A DNA stretch of 64,000 bases from Myxococcales bacterium (GTDB lineage: Bacteria; Myxococcota_A; Polyangia; Haliangiales; Haliangiaceae), in NCBI GenBank assembly GCA_947483555.1, contig CANKMW010000003.1, positions 1-64,000 on the forward strand. The letters are read 5' to 3'. Positions within the stretch are counted from its first letter, which is position 1. Every line of letters starts with the position of its first letter. Shown piece by piece: positions 26,095-35,345 of the stretch. A program made the position numbers and the translations under genes. The notes beneath the pieces were generated by a model. It did no database searches and was not told where the DNA came from. It worked only from the letters and a program-made list of their open reading frames with translations.

Positions 26095-26778
26095 ATGGAG
26101 CACGGTTTTATCGACGTAATGCTGGATGCCAGCATCCTGGTCCAGATCACCATGGGCGTCATGGTGCTCATGTCGATCTACACGGTCTATCGATCGATCG
26201 AGCGTGTGATCACGTACAGCTCGGCCTCGGATCAGACGGTGTCGTTCGTGCTCGGCCTACGCGGCCAGCTCAAGGCCCACCGCTTCGAGGACGCCGCCAA
26301 GGCGGCCGACCAGCACGCCAAGAGCCCGGTCGCCAAGGTCATCGGCTCGGGCCTGCGCGCCTACCAGCAAGGTCAGGAAGCGCTGGCCAAGCAGGGGCCG
26401 CATGACGTCGGCGAGTTCGACCTCGTCGACTCGGTCAACCGGGCGCTCGAACGGGTCAAGGAGCGCGAGACCTCGGGCCTGCGCAAGGGCCTGGCGGGGC
26501 TGGGCACGGTCGCCACCACGACGCCGTTCATCGGTCTGTTCGGCACCGTCATCGGCATCATCAACGCCTTCGCGCTGCTCAAGGGCAACGCGACCATCGA
26601 GGTCATCGGCCCGGCCATCGCCGAGGCGCTGTACTCGACCGCGTTCGGCCTGGTGGTCGCGATCCTCGCCGCCATCGGGTTCAACTACTGCACCAGCCGG
26701 GTCGAGGAGATGACGGTCGACATGAACGACATCGCCTCCGAGTTCCTCGACGTCATCCTGCGCGAAGGCCGGAGCTAG
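26095..26778 (+). CDS. MotA/TolQ/ExbB proton channel protein
   Basis: A 227-aa membrane protein. An N-terminal helix (VQITMGVMVLMSIYTVY) and two C-terminal helices (TTTPFIGLFGTVIGIINAFA and EALYSTAFGLVVAILAAIGF) match ExbB topology. LARLGTVATTTPFIGLFGTV-like GTVIGIINAF is the conserved pore segment. It pairs with the next two ExbD genes to use the proton gradient. Confidence 0.87.
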   Translation: MEHGFIDVMLDASILVQITMGVMVLMSIYTVYRSIERVITYSSASDQTVSFVLGLRGQLKAHRFEDAAKAADQHAKSPVAKVIGSGLRAYQQGQEALAKQGPHDVGEFDLVDSVNRALERVKERETSGLRKGLAGLGTVATTTPFIGLFGTVIGIINAFALLKGNATIEVIGPAIAEALYSTAFGLVVAILAAIGFNYCTSRVEEMTVDMNDIASEFLDVILREGRS

Positions 26779-26781
26779 CCC

Positions 26782-27255
26782 ATGAGCGGACCGGCCAAGC
26801 GCGGTCGGATCCGGCACGTCAAGAAGATGGTGCTGGACGCGCCCAAGAGTGACATCAACGTCACTCCGCTGGTCGACGTCTGTCTGGTGCTGCTGATCAT
26901 CTTCATGGTGATCACGCCCATGATGTCGCGCGGCAAGGAAGTGAAGCTGCCGAAGACCGAGTTCCACTACAGCCGCAAGGACAAGATGCAGCCGGTCATC
27001 GGCATCGACGCCGAGGGCACGCTGTGGTTCGAGAAGATCAAGCTGGGCGAGGTCGACGCCGGCACGCTGCAGCAGATGAAGGACCAGATCAAGCGCGGCT
27101 GGGACAAGGTCAAGGACGCCGAGAACCAGGGCCGCGTCTACCTCAAGGCCGACGCCAGCCTGCCCTACGTCAAGGTGTACCCGGTGCTGATGGCGATCAA
27201 CGAGCTGGGCGTGACCTCGATCGATCTGGGCACCAACGAGAAGGAGGGCCAGTAG
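26782..27255 (+). CDS. ExbD/TolR biopolymer transport protein (copy 1)
   Basis: A 157-aa protein with the ExbD pattern KSDINVTPLVDVCLVLLIIF followed by a helix and periplasmic domain. The Asp in NVTPLVDVCLVL is the proton-carrying residue. The C-terminal ALDEAG-like region is replaced by a longer linker ending IDLGTNEKEGQ. It starts four bases after exbB. It differs in sequence from copy 2. Confidence 0.85.
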   Translation: MSGPAKRGRIRHVKKMVLDAPKSDINVTPLVDVCLVLLIIFMVITPMMSRGKEVKLPKTEFHYSRKDKMQPVIGIDAEGTLWFEKIKLGEVDAGTLQQMKDQIKRGWDKVKDAENQGRVYLKADASLPYVKVYPVLMAINELGVTSIDLGTNEKEGQ

Positions 27256-27257
27256 CC

Positions 27258-27743
<486 letters not shown>

Positions 27744-28073
27744 GGCGGAGGCGGGCACGGACGAGGGCAGGGATCGGCGCGTGGGACAGCGATAGAGATG
27801 CGGCGTCGCGTGCGACCCGAACCTCGGTCACACGTGGTGAGAGAACGCCGGCTTCCGCGGGCCGTGAGCGAGGTGGTACAGCCGGGGAATGCAGGCTCGT
27901 CCCCACGTTGTGACGCCCCGGACCCCGATGATGTGGGGAACGGTGTTCGGATGTGCTTGACACGGGGTCGGCCAGTTCAGTAAGACCCAGTGGTTTTTCG
28001 GGCGGTTGCGTTCACTTCGAGCGCGTCGCCCACGGGGCAACTTTCCAGAGCTTTGCGACGGAGCAGATAGATC
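27744..28073. other. 330-bp intergenic region
   Basis: This gap between exbD copy 2 and the Ig-like lipoprotein gene has no plausible ORF of its own. It holds inverted arms TCCCCAC and GTGGGGA across roughly 26 bases (27900-27940), a GTCGCGTGCGAC palindrome at 27805-27816 also found at 24239-24250, and a promoter-like element at 27957-27986. Confidence 0.6.
27957..27986 (+). promoter_or_regulatory. sigma-70-type promoter candidate
   Basis: TTGACA at 27957-27962 is an exact consensus -35 box. With an 18-base spacer, TAAGAC at 27981-27986 is the -10 box. It lies 88 bases upstream of the start of the Ig-like lipoprotein gene and would drive that gene and the TonB-dependent receptor. An exact TTGACA is rare in DNA this GC-rich. 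Confidence 0.6.
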
Positions 28074-29243
28074 ATGGTTCAACGTCATGCTTGGCTGAAG
28101 ACGTCGACGCTCGCCTGGGCCCTTGCCGCTGTCGCGGCGATGGTGGGCGGCTGTGACACGCCGGAGACCGCCACCAGCCTTCATCCCGAGGGCCCACCGA
28201 TGCTGCAGCAGGTGGTGATGAAGGAGCTGGCTCCGGATGCGACCGGCACGCTGCGCAGCGGGCTCATCCTGGCGTTCGGCAGCCACGAGCTGGTCGCCGA
28301 CACCAAGGAGCACGCGACCACCAACGCGGCCGCCAACGACCAGACCATCCGCGTGGTGCTCGACGAGCTGCTGGTCGGCAACGCGCTCGAGGAGATCGCC
28401 TGCCGGACGCGGCAGATCTCGGACACCGAGGCCTGCGTCGTCCCCGGCGGCTTCTCGCGCGTGCCCGAGGGCACGACGCCCGACGACATCGCCGATTGCG
28501 CCTCCGCCAACGACCTGCTCGACGAGCGCTGCAGTGGCAGCCACGCCACCTGCCTCGAGGGCGGCATCCCGTGCGGCGTCCTCGACGAGGACGAGAACGG
28601 CTCGGTCGACAACACCCGCATGATCGCCGGCCAGGTCCGCATCATGTGCGGCGGCGTCGAGGTGCCGCTCAACCTCGAGCAGTCGTTCTGGCAGCCGGCC
28701 GGCAACCAGCAGGTCCCGGCCGGCCTCACCGCCGAGTCGTCGCTGGGCCCGGCGTTGATCCTGCGCCCGCTCGACGACGGTCGCATGCCGACCAACAGCG
28801 ACTGCGTGCTGGTCTTCGCTGCCGACGTGACCGACAAGCACGGCAACCAGATCTGCGCGCCGCCTGGCGGCGACATCACCGCGAACTGCACGCCCGGCGA
28901 CCTCTCGGCCTTCACGTTCAAGACCGAGATCATGCGCATGACCTCGTCGTCGCCCGACAACGCCCAGACCGGGGTGCCGCGCACGCCGGCCACCATCGGC
29001 TCGTTCTGGAACGCGCCCATCGCGCCCGCGACCCTGGCCGGCGGATTCACGGTGATGGAGGGCACAGTGGCCCGCACCGACTTCACGGCGTCGCTGTCGA
29101 CCGCCGGCAACGCTCTGACGCTGACCTCGGTGAACCAGTTCGCCGCCAGCACGCTGATCACCGTGACCTTCACCAGCCTCACCGACACGTTCGGCAAGCC
29201 GCTGTCGGCCCCGGTGAGCTTCTCGTTCACGACCGCCAACTGA
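28074..29243 (+). CDS. lipoprotein with bacterial Ig-like (Big_5-type) domain
   Basis: A 389-aa predicted lipoprotein: LAAVAAMVGGC is the lipobox. The main part is Asp/Glu-rich with several Cys pairs (EDENGSVDNTRMIAGQVRIM, CAPPGGDITANC). The C-terminal 120 residues carry SSSPDNAQTGVPRTPATI, a Big_5-like sandwich (VTFTSLTDTFGKPLSAPVSF). It sits 10 bases upstream of a TonB-dependent receptor, so it may be a surface partner binding the receptor's substrate. The substrate is unknown. Confidence 0.65.
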   Translation: MVQRHAWLKTSTLAWALAAVAAMVGGCDTPETATSLHPEGPPMLQQVVMKELAPDATGTLRSGLILAFGSHELVADTKEHATTNAAANDQTIRVVLDELLVGNALEEIACRTRQISDTEACVVPGGFSRVPEGTTPDDIADCASANDLLDERCSGSHATCLEGGIPCGVLDEDENGSVDNTRMIAGQVRIMCGGVEVPLNLEQSFWQPAGNQQVPAGLTAESSLGPALILRPLDDGRMPTNSDCVLVFAADVTDKHGNQICAPPGGDITANCTPGDLSAFTFKTEIMRMTSSSPDNAQTGVPRTPATIGSFWNAPIAPATLAGGFTVMEGTVARTDFTASLSTAGNALTLTSVNQFAASTLITVTFTSLTDTFGKPLSAPVSFSFTTAN

Positions 29244-29253
29244 GGAGCCCACC

Positions 29254-32200
29254 ATGAAGACCCACAGCACCACCAAGCTCCTCCTCGCGGCGGTCCTCGG
29301 CGCCGGCGGTTCGCTGCTCGGCAGCGGCCTCACCGCCGGGCTGGCCCACGCGCAGAACACCACCGGCGCCATCCAGGGCGTCGTCACCGACAGCGCCAGC
29401 GGCGAAGCGCTGGCCGGCGTCACGGTCGTCGTCACCTCGGGGGCGGCGTCGCAGACCGCCATCACCGAGGAGAACGGCAGCTACAAGATCACCGGGCTGT
29501 CGCCCGGCGACTACCTGGTGACCTTCTTCTTCGGCGACAGCACCATCGAGCGCAAGGGCATCAACGTCGGCGTCTCGAAGACCACGCCGGTGTTCCAGAA
29601 GATCAACACCGCGGCGGCGGTCGCCGAGACCATCATCATCGATGACAAGCCGCCGGGGATCGACCCGACCTCGACGTCGCAGGGCATCACGATCGATCAG
29701 GAGTACACCAAGAACATCCCGGTGCCGGGCCGCACCTTCGAGTCGACCCTCGGCGCCGCGGCCGGCTCGCAGGGCGACAGCCAGGGCGTCGCCTTCTCGG
29801 GCTCGAGCTCGCTCGAGAACCAGTACTTCGTCGACGGCGTCAACACCACCGGCCTGCGCTACGGCACCTCGGGTTCGCCGGTCATCAACAACTTCATCCA
29901 GGAGATCGAGGTCATCACCGGCGGGTACAACGCCGAGTACGGTCGCGCCACCGGCGCCGTCGTCAACGTGGTGACCATCACCGGCGACAACACCCTCAAG
30001 GGCGAGATCTTCGCCTCGGTGCGACCCGGCCTCCTGATCGCCGAGCGCGAGTTCACCCCGTTCGAGGGCGCGTCGATCGACACCATCGGCAACCTCGACT
30101 ACTCGGTCGATGGCGGCTTCGTGGTGTCCGGACCGATCATCAAGGACAAGCTGTGGTTCGCGGCCGGTCTGGCGCCGACCTGGTCGCAGACCAAGATCAC
30201 CCGCTCCACCAAGCGGCGCCAGGACTGCCAGCAGCAGTTGCCGTCCGGGGCGCTGTCGGCGTGTGATGCGCGCTCGATGGCCAGCGGTGGCTTCGCCGAT
30301 GGCGTGGCTGACGTCGATCCCGACACCGGGTTCCACCTGTTCGAGGAGCTCGGCCGCCGCAACGTGTACGCCAAGGGTGGCGGCGCCTACATGCTGGGCA
30401 AGATCAACTACGCGCTCCGTCCCGAGCACCAGGGCCAGTTGACCGTCAACGCCGTCCCCGGCAGCAGCTCGGGACCGGAGACCTACGGCCTGCCGCAGTC
30501 GGGAGACTACAAGTTCGCCGGCCTGACCTCCGACGTCGCCGCCAAGTGGACGTCGAAGTTCAACGACAACAAGACCGAGGTCGAGGGTGTCATCGGCTGG
30601 CACCGCGACGCGAGCAAGTTGACGCCCAAGTTCGCGCAGGCCGGCAGCATCCCGTACGAGGTGCTGATCTTCGGCAACCTCGGGACCTGGGCCGGCCTCG
30701 GCTACGAGGACCAGGCAACCCTGGCCGGCTGCACCGACAACGCCCAGGGCGATCCGTACGCGCTGATCGAGAACTGCCCGGACGCCATCGGCCACGGCTA
30801 CACCGTCGGCGGCATCGGCGCCGTGATCGACGACAAGGACAGCCGGGTCTCGGCCAAGCTGTCGCTCACCCAGCGCGTCAAGGCGGCTGGCAGCCACGAG
30901 ATCAAGGCCGGCATGGACGTCGAGGACAATCGGCTGACCGAGCCGCGCACCTACACCGGTGGCGTGTACTTCGAGAACTACCAGGATCGCAGCGAGATCT
31001 ACACCAACCGCTTCATCCAGGTCGGACCGGTCGGCGGCACTGATCCGAAGTTCGACACCGTCTGCCCGCACACGCCGACCGGCGCCATGCAGCCGGTCAA
31101 CCAGCCGTGCCGCTACATCGGGCAGAGCGGCGAGGGTTCGACCATCGTGGGCCAGACCATCAACTGGTCGGCGTACCTGCGTGATTCGTGGCAGATCCGC
31201 CCCAACCTGACCTTCAACGCCGGCCTGCGCTACGAGGAGCAGCGGCTCCGCTACGCCGAGTACCTCCGCGACGAGGTCGATGCCCTCACCGCCCAGCCGC
31301 TGGGCGCCAACGCGATGAGCCTCACCAACATGTGGGCGCCGCGCCTCGGGTTGCTCTACGACTGGACCAAGGAGGGTCGCTCGAAGATCTACGGCCACTG
31401 GGGCCGCTTCTACGAGTCGATCCCGATGAACATCAACTCGCGGTCGTTCGCCGGTGAGGTCGCCTACCGCCAGGTCTACGACGCCGCCGATTGCGGCGCG
31501 GCCATCCCCGGCTACGGCAGCCCGAGCGGCAACGGTTGCCCGACCAGTGGTGGCGGCGCCAACGACATCCTCGGCATCAACGGCACCCTGGTGGCGCCCG
31601 GCATCAAGCCGCAGTTCATGGACGAGCGCATCCTGGGCGTCGAGTACGAGCTCGCCGAGGATCTCAAGCTCGGCATCGCGTACCAGAACCGCGTCCTCGG
31701 CCGCGTGATCGAAGACATCTCGACCGACGGCGCGGCGACGTACATCATCGCCAACCCCGGCGAGTGGGACGACGGCGAGCGGGACAAGCTCCAGGCTCGT
31801 ATCGACGCGGAGGACGATCCGATCGAGCGCCAGCGGCTCGAGTACCTGATGCGCCAGTTCAGCGGCATCGAGATCTTCGACCGGCCGACGCGCAACTACG
31901 ACGCGCTGCAGTTCACGCTGACCCGTCGGTTCTCCAAGGCGCTGTACATGCAGGGCAGCTACACGTTCTCGAAGACCCAGGGCAACTTCCCGGGCCTCAT
32001 CGCCTACGACAGCGGCCAGGTCGACCCCAACATCTCGTCGCAGTACGATCTCATCGAGCTGCTGGCCAACCGCTACGGCCCGCTGCCCCAGGACAAGCCG
32101 CACTACATCAAGCTCGACGGCTACTACCAGTTCGACCTCAAGCAGGCCGGACAGCTCACCACCGGTGCTCGTATCCGCGCGCTGTCGGGCGAGCCGCGCC

Positions 32201-32592
32201 AGGCGCTGGCGCGGCACTGGCGATACGGCCCCAACGAGTCGTTCCTGCTGCCGCGGGCCCAGATCGGCCGCACCCAGTTCGAGACCGGGCTCGACCTCCA
32301 CGTCGGCTACGCCCGCAAGCTGAAGGGCAACATGGAGCTCGAGCTCTATGGCGACATCTTCAACGTCTTCAACGATCAGGGTGTCGCCGGGGTGTCGGAT
32401 GCCTACTCGACGCGCTCGGCGTCGAACCCGATCGTCGGTGGCTCGTACGAGGACCTGATCTGGGCCAAGGAGAACAGCCTCCAGAACGGCCAGGAGAGCC
32501 AGACGCCGATCAAGCGCAACCCGAACTACGGCAACACGACGGCGCGCTACTCGCCGCTGACGGCCCAGCTCGGCGCCCGCCTGTCGTTCTGA
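29254..32592 (+). CDS. TonB-dependent outer-membrane receptor with carboxypeptidase-like N-domain
   Basis: A 1112-aa receptor. Signal peptide MKTHSTTKLLLAAVLGAGGS ends before AQNTTGAIQG. The CarboxypepD_reg-like domain is GVVTDSASGEALAGVTVVV and GSYKITGLSPGDYLVTF. A TonB box-like ETIIIDDKPPG follows, then the plug (FVDGVNTTGLRYG, FIQEIEVITGGYNAEYGRA) and a long beta-barrel ending TAQLGARLSF with a C-terminal Phe. This layout matches SusC/Oar-type receptors that import large substrates. It is the likely client of the upstream TonB-ExbBD system. Confidence 0.88.
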   Translation: MKTHSTTKLLLAAVLGAGGSLLGSGLTAGLAHAQNTTGAIQGVVTDSASGEALAGVTVVVTSGAASQTAITEENGSYKITGLSPGDYLVTFFFGDSTIERKGINVGVSKTTPVFQKINTAAAVAETIIIDDKPPGIDPTSTSQGITIDQEYTKNIPVPGRTFESTLGAAAGSQGDSQGVAFSGSSSLENQYFVDGVNTTGLRYGTSGSPVINNFIQEIEVITGGYNAEYGRATGAVVNVVTITGDNTLKGEIFASVRPGLLIAEREFTPFEGASIDTIGNLDYSVDGGFVVSGPIIKDKLWFAAGLAPTWSQTKITRSTKRRQDCQQQLPSGALSACDARSMASGGFADGVADVDPDTGFHLFEELGRRNVYAKGGGAYMLGKINYALRPEHQGQLTVNAVPGSSSGPETYGLPQSGDYKFAGLTSDVAAKWTSKFNDNKTEVEGVIGWHRDASKLTPKFAQAGSIPYEVLIFGNLGTWAGLGYEDQATLAGCTDNAQGDPYALIENCPDAIGHGYTVGGIGAVIDDKDSRVSAKLSLTQRVKAAGSHEIKAGMDVEDNRLTEPRTYTGGVYFENYQDRSEIYTNRFIQVGPVGGTDPKFDTVCPHTPTGAMQPVNQPCRYIGQSGEGSTIVGQTINWSAYLRDSWQIRPNLTFNAGLRYEEQRLRYAEYLRDEVDALTAQPLGANAMSLTNMWAPRLGLLYDWTKEGRSKIYGHWGRFYESIPMNINSRSFAGEVAYRQVYDAADCGAAIPGYGSPSGNGCPTSGGGANDILGINGTLVAPGIKPQFMDERILGVEYELAEDLKLGIAYQNRVLGRVIEDISTDGAATYIIANPGEWDDGERDKLQARIDAEDDPIERQRLEYLMRQFSGIEIFDRPTRNYDALQFTLTRRFSKALYMQGSYTFSKTQGNFPGLIAYDSGQVDPNISSQYDLIELLANRYGPLPQDKPHYIKLDGYYQFDLKQAGQLTTGARIRALSGEPRQALARHWRYGPNESFLLPRAQIGRTQFETGLDLHVGYARKLKGNMELELYGDIFNVFNDQGVAGVSDAYSTRSASNPIVGGSYEDLIWAKENSLQNGQESQTPIKRNPNYGNTTARYSPLTAQLGARLSF

Positions 32593-32638
32593 GCTGACCT
32601 TCTGGCGGCTGGGCGCACGAGCGTCCGATCTCGTCCCG

Positions 32639-32667
32639 ACGCCCGCTACCACTTCGGTAGCGGGCGT
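32639..32667 (+). terminator. strong hairpin terminator after the receptor
   Basis: A perfect 12-base stem ACGCCCGCTACC / GGTAGCGGGCGT with loop ACTTC lies 47 bases after the receptor stop. A short T-rich tail (TGGTGCTTTCGG) follows. It ends the receptor transcript before pcrA. Confidence 0.75.
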
Positions 32668-32694
32668 TGGTGCTTTCGGCTACACCATCGGACG

Positions 32695-34941
32695 ATGGGT
32701 GCAGCGCTCAACCCCGAGCAACGCGCCGCCGTCGAGCACGGCGACGGGCCGCTGCTGGTGCTGGCCGGGGCCGGGACCGGCAAGACCCGGGTGCTGGTCC
32801 ATCGCATCGCCAACCTGGTCGGGCGCGGCGTCGAGCCGTACCAGATCCTGGCGGTCACGTTCACCAACAAGGCGGCCGGGGAGATGCGCCACCGGCTCGG
32901 CGAGCTGCTCGGCGACCGGGTGCGACCGATGTGGATCGGGACCTTCCACTCGACGTGCGCACGCATGCTGCGCCGCTACGGCGAGATGATCGGCGTGACG
33001 CCGGACTTCCTGATCTTCGACGACGACGATCAGCAGAAGACGATCAAGTCCCTGCTCAAGGTCCACGGCCTCGAGGACGAAGTGTCACCGCGGTCGATCG
33101 CGGCCCGCCTCGACTGGGCCAAGAACCGCGGCGTCGACCCGGCCACGGTCGAGACCGGGCTGCCGCTCGACGACATCATGAAGGTCATCGCGCCGGCATA
33201 CGCCCGGCAGCTGGCGCGCGAGAAGGCGGTCGACTTCGGTGACCTGATCGTCAAGGCGCTCGAGCTCGGCCGCCACGCCGAGGCCGGGCCGCTGCTGCGG
33301 ACCCGGTTCCGCCACGTCCTGGTCGACGAATTCCAGGACACCAACCTGGTGCAATACGAGCTGGTGCGCACGCTGTCCGACGGCACCCGCAACCTGACCG
33401 TGGTGGGTGACGACGATCAGTCGATCTACGCCTGGCGCGGCGCCGAGCCGCGCAACCTGCTCGACTTCGACCGCGACTTTCCCGACGTGCTCGAGATCAA
33501 GCTCGAGCAGAACTACCGCTCGACCAGCGTGATCCTCGACGCCGCCAACGCGGTGATCGGGAAGAACCTCGATCGCCGCGGCAAGGCGCTGTGGACCGAG
33601 CACGGTGGTGGCGACCCCATCGACTACTACGCGGCCGGTGACGACCGCGGCGAGGCCGACTGGGTCGCGCGCACCCTGCGCGGGCTGGTCGACGACGGCG
33701 CCTGCTCGCCCGGCGACGCCTGCATCCTCTATCGCACCAACGCCCAGAGCCGCGCGCTGGAGGAGCAGCTGCGCCGCTACCGCTTCGAGCCGCGCGTGGT
33801 CGGCGGCACCGCGTTCTTCGATCGCCGCGAGGTCAAGGACGTCATCGGCTACCTGCGGCTGTGCGCCAACCCGGACGCCGACAGCGCCTTCGAGCGGGTG
33901 GTCAACGTGCCGCCGCGCGGCATCGGCGGGGCCTCGGTCGACAAGCTGCGCGCGTACGCCCAGGTGCGCGGCGAGGGTCTGCTGGCGGCGGCCCGCGACG
34001 TGGCGCGCGGCGGTGGACCGCTCGGGCCCGGGCCGCGCAAGAAGCTGGCCGGATTCGTCGAGCTGATGGACGGTCTGGCCGCGGTGCAGGCCGGCGGCGC
34101 GTCGCTGGCCGAGCTGTCGATCCAGGTCGTCGAGCGCAGCGGCTATCGGGCCTGGCTCGACAACGACGACGATGGCGGTGACCGCATGCGCAACCTCGCC
34201 GAGCTCGTCAACGTGGCCTCCGACTTCGATCAGGAGCTCGGTGGCGAGGGCACCCTGGCCGAGCTCCTCGAACGCATCGCGCTGACCGGCGGCGCCGACG
34301 ACAAGGACGGCCGCGGCGAGACGGTCACGATGATGACCATCCACATGGCCAAGGGGCTCGAGTTCGAGCTGGTGTTCCTGTGTGGACTCGAGGACGGGCT
34401 GTTTCCGTCGTTACGCCCCCGCCCCGAGATCGACGACAGCGCCGCGCTCGAGGAAGAACGCCGCCTGGCGTACGTGGCGCTGACCCGGGCCCGCAAGAAG
34501 CTGTACCTGTCGAGCGCGCGCCTGCGCCGGGTGTGGGGCGACGTCAAGCAGCAGGTGCCGTCGCGGTTCCTCGACGACATTCCGGCCGCGTGCTTCGCGC
34601 TGCCACCGGGCGGCCGGCGGGCGCGGGTGACGATGCCCGCACCGGACGTGGCGGCGCGGCCGCCGCGGCCGAAGCGGCCGGCGCGCGACGAGCTCGATCA
34701 GCGCGCCTGGGACGGCGACGACGTGCCCAGCTTCGACCTCGGCGCCGACGTCTCGACCGACGCCGATGACGGCGTCGACGTGGACCCGTTCTCGGTCGGG
34801 GCCACCGTGCGCCACGCCGCGTTCGGTCCCGGGCGCGTGGTGACGACCCGCGGCGCCGGCTGGCAGCGCCGCATCGTGGTCCAGTTCTCGAGCGTGGGCG
34901 AGAAGACCGTCGACGCCCGCTGGCTGCAACCCGGCGGCTAG
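32695..34941 (+). CDS. pcrA: ATP-dependent DNA helicase PcrA/UvrD
   Basis: A 748-aa superfamily 1 helicase for repair and replication. Motifs in order: LNPEQRAAVEHGDGPLLVLA with Walker A AGAGTGKT (24-31), AVTFTNKAAGEM, IGTFHSTCARML, DFGDLIVKALEL, DEFQDTN, VGDDDQSIYAWRGAEPRNLL (motif III), LEQNYRST, TIHMAKGLEFELVFL and YVALTRARKKL. The C-terminal tail includes a KOW-like RHAAFGPGRVVTTRG segment. Start ATG 32695 gives the family N-terminus; it is preceded by the receptor terminator. Confidence 0.94.
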   Translation: MGAALNPEQRAAVEHGDGPLLVLAGAGTGKTRVLVHRIANLVGRGVEPYQILAVTFTNKAAGEMRHRLGELLGDRVRPMWIGTFHSTCARMLRRYGEMIGVTPDFLIFDDDDQQKTIKSLLKVHGLEDEVSPRSIAARLDWAKNRGVDPATVETGLPLDDIMKVIAPAYARQLAREKAVDFGDLIVKALELGRHAEAGPLLRTRFRHVLVDEFQDTNLVQYELVRTLSDGTRNLTVVGDDDQSIYAWRGAEPRNLLDFDRDFPDVLEIKLEQNYRSTSVILDAANAVIGKNLDRRGKALWTEHGGGDPIDYYAAGDDRGEADWVARTLRGLVDDGACSPGDACILYRTNAQSRALEEQLRRYRFEPRVVGGTAFFDRREVKDVIGYLRLCANPDADSAFERVVNVPPRGIGGASVDKLRAYAQVRGEGLLAAARDVARGGGPLGPGPRKKLAGFVELMDGLAAVQAGGASLAELSIQVVERSGYRAWLDNDDDGGDRMRNLAELVNVASDFDQELGGEGTLAELLERIALTGGADDKDGRGETVTMMTIHMAKGLEFELVFLCGLEDGLFPSLRPRPEIDDSAALEEERRLAYVALTRARKKLYLSSARLRRVWGDVKQQVPSRFLDDIPAACFALPPGGRRARVTMPAPDVAARPPRPKRPARDELDQRAWDGDDVPSFDLGADVSTDADDGVDVDPFSVGATVRHAAFGPGRVVTTRGAGWQRRIVVQFSSVGEKTVDARWLQPGG

Positions 34942-35024
34942 AACCAACGCCAGTCACCTGGCGACGGCAGTCCCATCACCCCCGGTTCGCCCTGGGAGTC
35001 TGGGAAGAATCGGGCCCCAACCCG

Positions 35025-35063
35025 TTCGCCCTGAGCGAGGCCGAAGGCCGAGTCGAAGGGCGA
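35025..35063. repeat. extragenic hairpin element
   Basis: Arms TCGCCCT (35026-35032) and AGGGCGA (35057-35063) enclose a smaller GGCC-GAA-GGCC stem, the TTCGCCCTGAGC...GAAGGGCGA pattern of a common dispersed bacterial repeat. A further CGAAGG/CCTTCG-rich stretch follows to about 35092. It lies at the 3' ends of two convergent genes and could act in termination. Confidence 0.55.
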
Positions 35064-35258
35064 GGCTTCGACGGAGTCCGTCCTTCGACTCACGCTCGCT
35101 TGCCCTCGCGTTTCGCTCCTAACGAGCGGAACGTGGAGCATCTCGATCACTTGACGCCAAGTGAGCGACATTGGGGCCAGAACGCCGCCGCTACGACGGT
35201 GCCGCGGCGGCATCGGCGCGGCCGAGCCACCAGCCGATGCCGCCGGCGGCGACGTAGA

Positions 35259-35308
35259 GGATCCGGATCCGGATCCGGGTTCGGATCCGGATCCGGGTTC
35301 GGATCCGG
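35259..35308. repeat. 18-bp GGATCCGG tandem repeats
   Basis: Two copies of an 18-base unit (GGATCCGGATCCGGGTTC) plus partial units give six GGATCC palindromes in 50 bases. The core GGATCCGG is the same as in the repeats around the RAYT gene at 798 and 2467. It lies downstream of the Ser/Thr kinase gene end. Confidence 0.7.
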
Positions 35309-35345
35309 CCTCGACTTCCAGTTCGGCAGGCGGTCCGCGATCAGG

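Larger units (their letters stand above)
34942..35345. other. 404-bp intergenic repeat-rich region
   Basis: No convincing ORF lies between the convergent pcrA and kinase genes. It contains a fold-back element at 35020-35110 and GGATCC tandem repeats at 35259-35308, described separately. The rest shows no further structure that I can see. Confidence 0.6.

Noticed and set aside
29227..32652. Very long minus-strand ORF (1141 codons) opposite the TonB-dependent receptor
   Set aside because: It is a shadow of GC-rich codon bias; it lacks any recognisable domain and the plus strand has a complete receptor.
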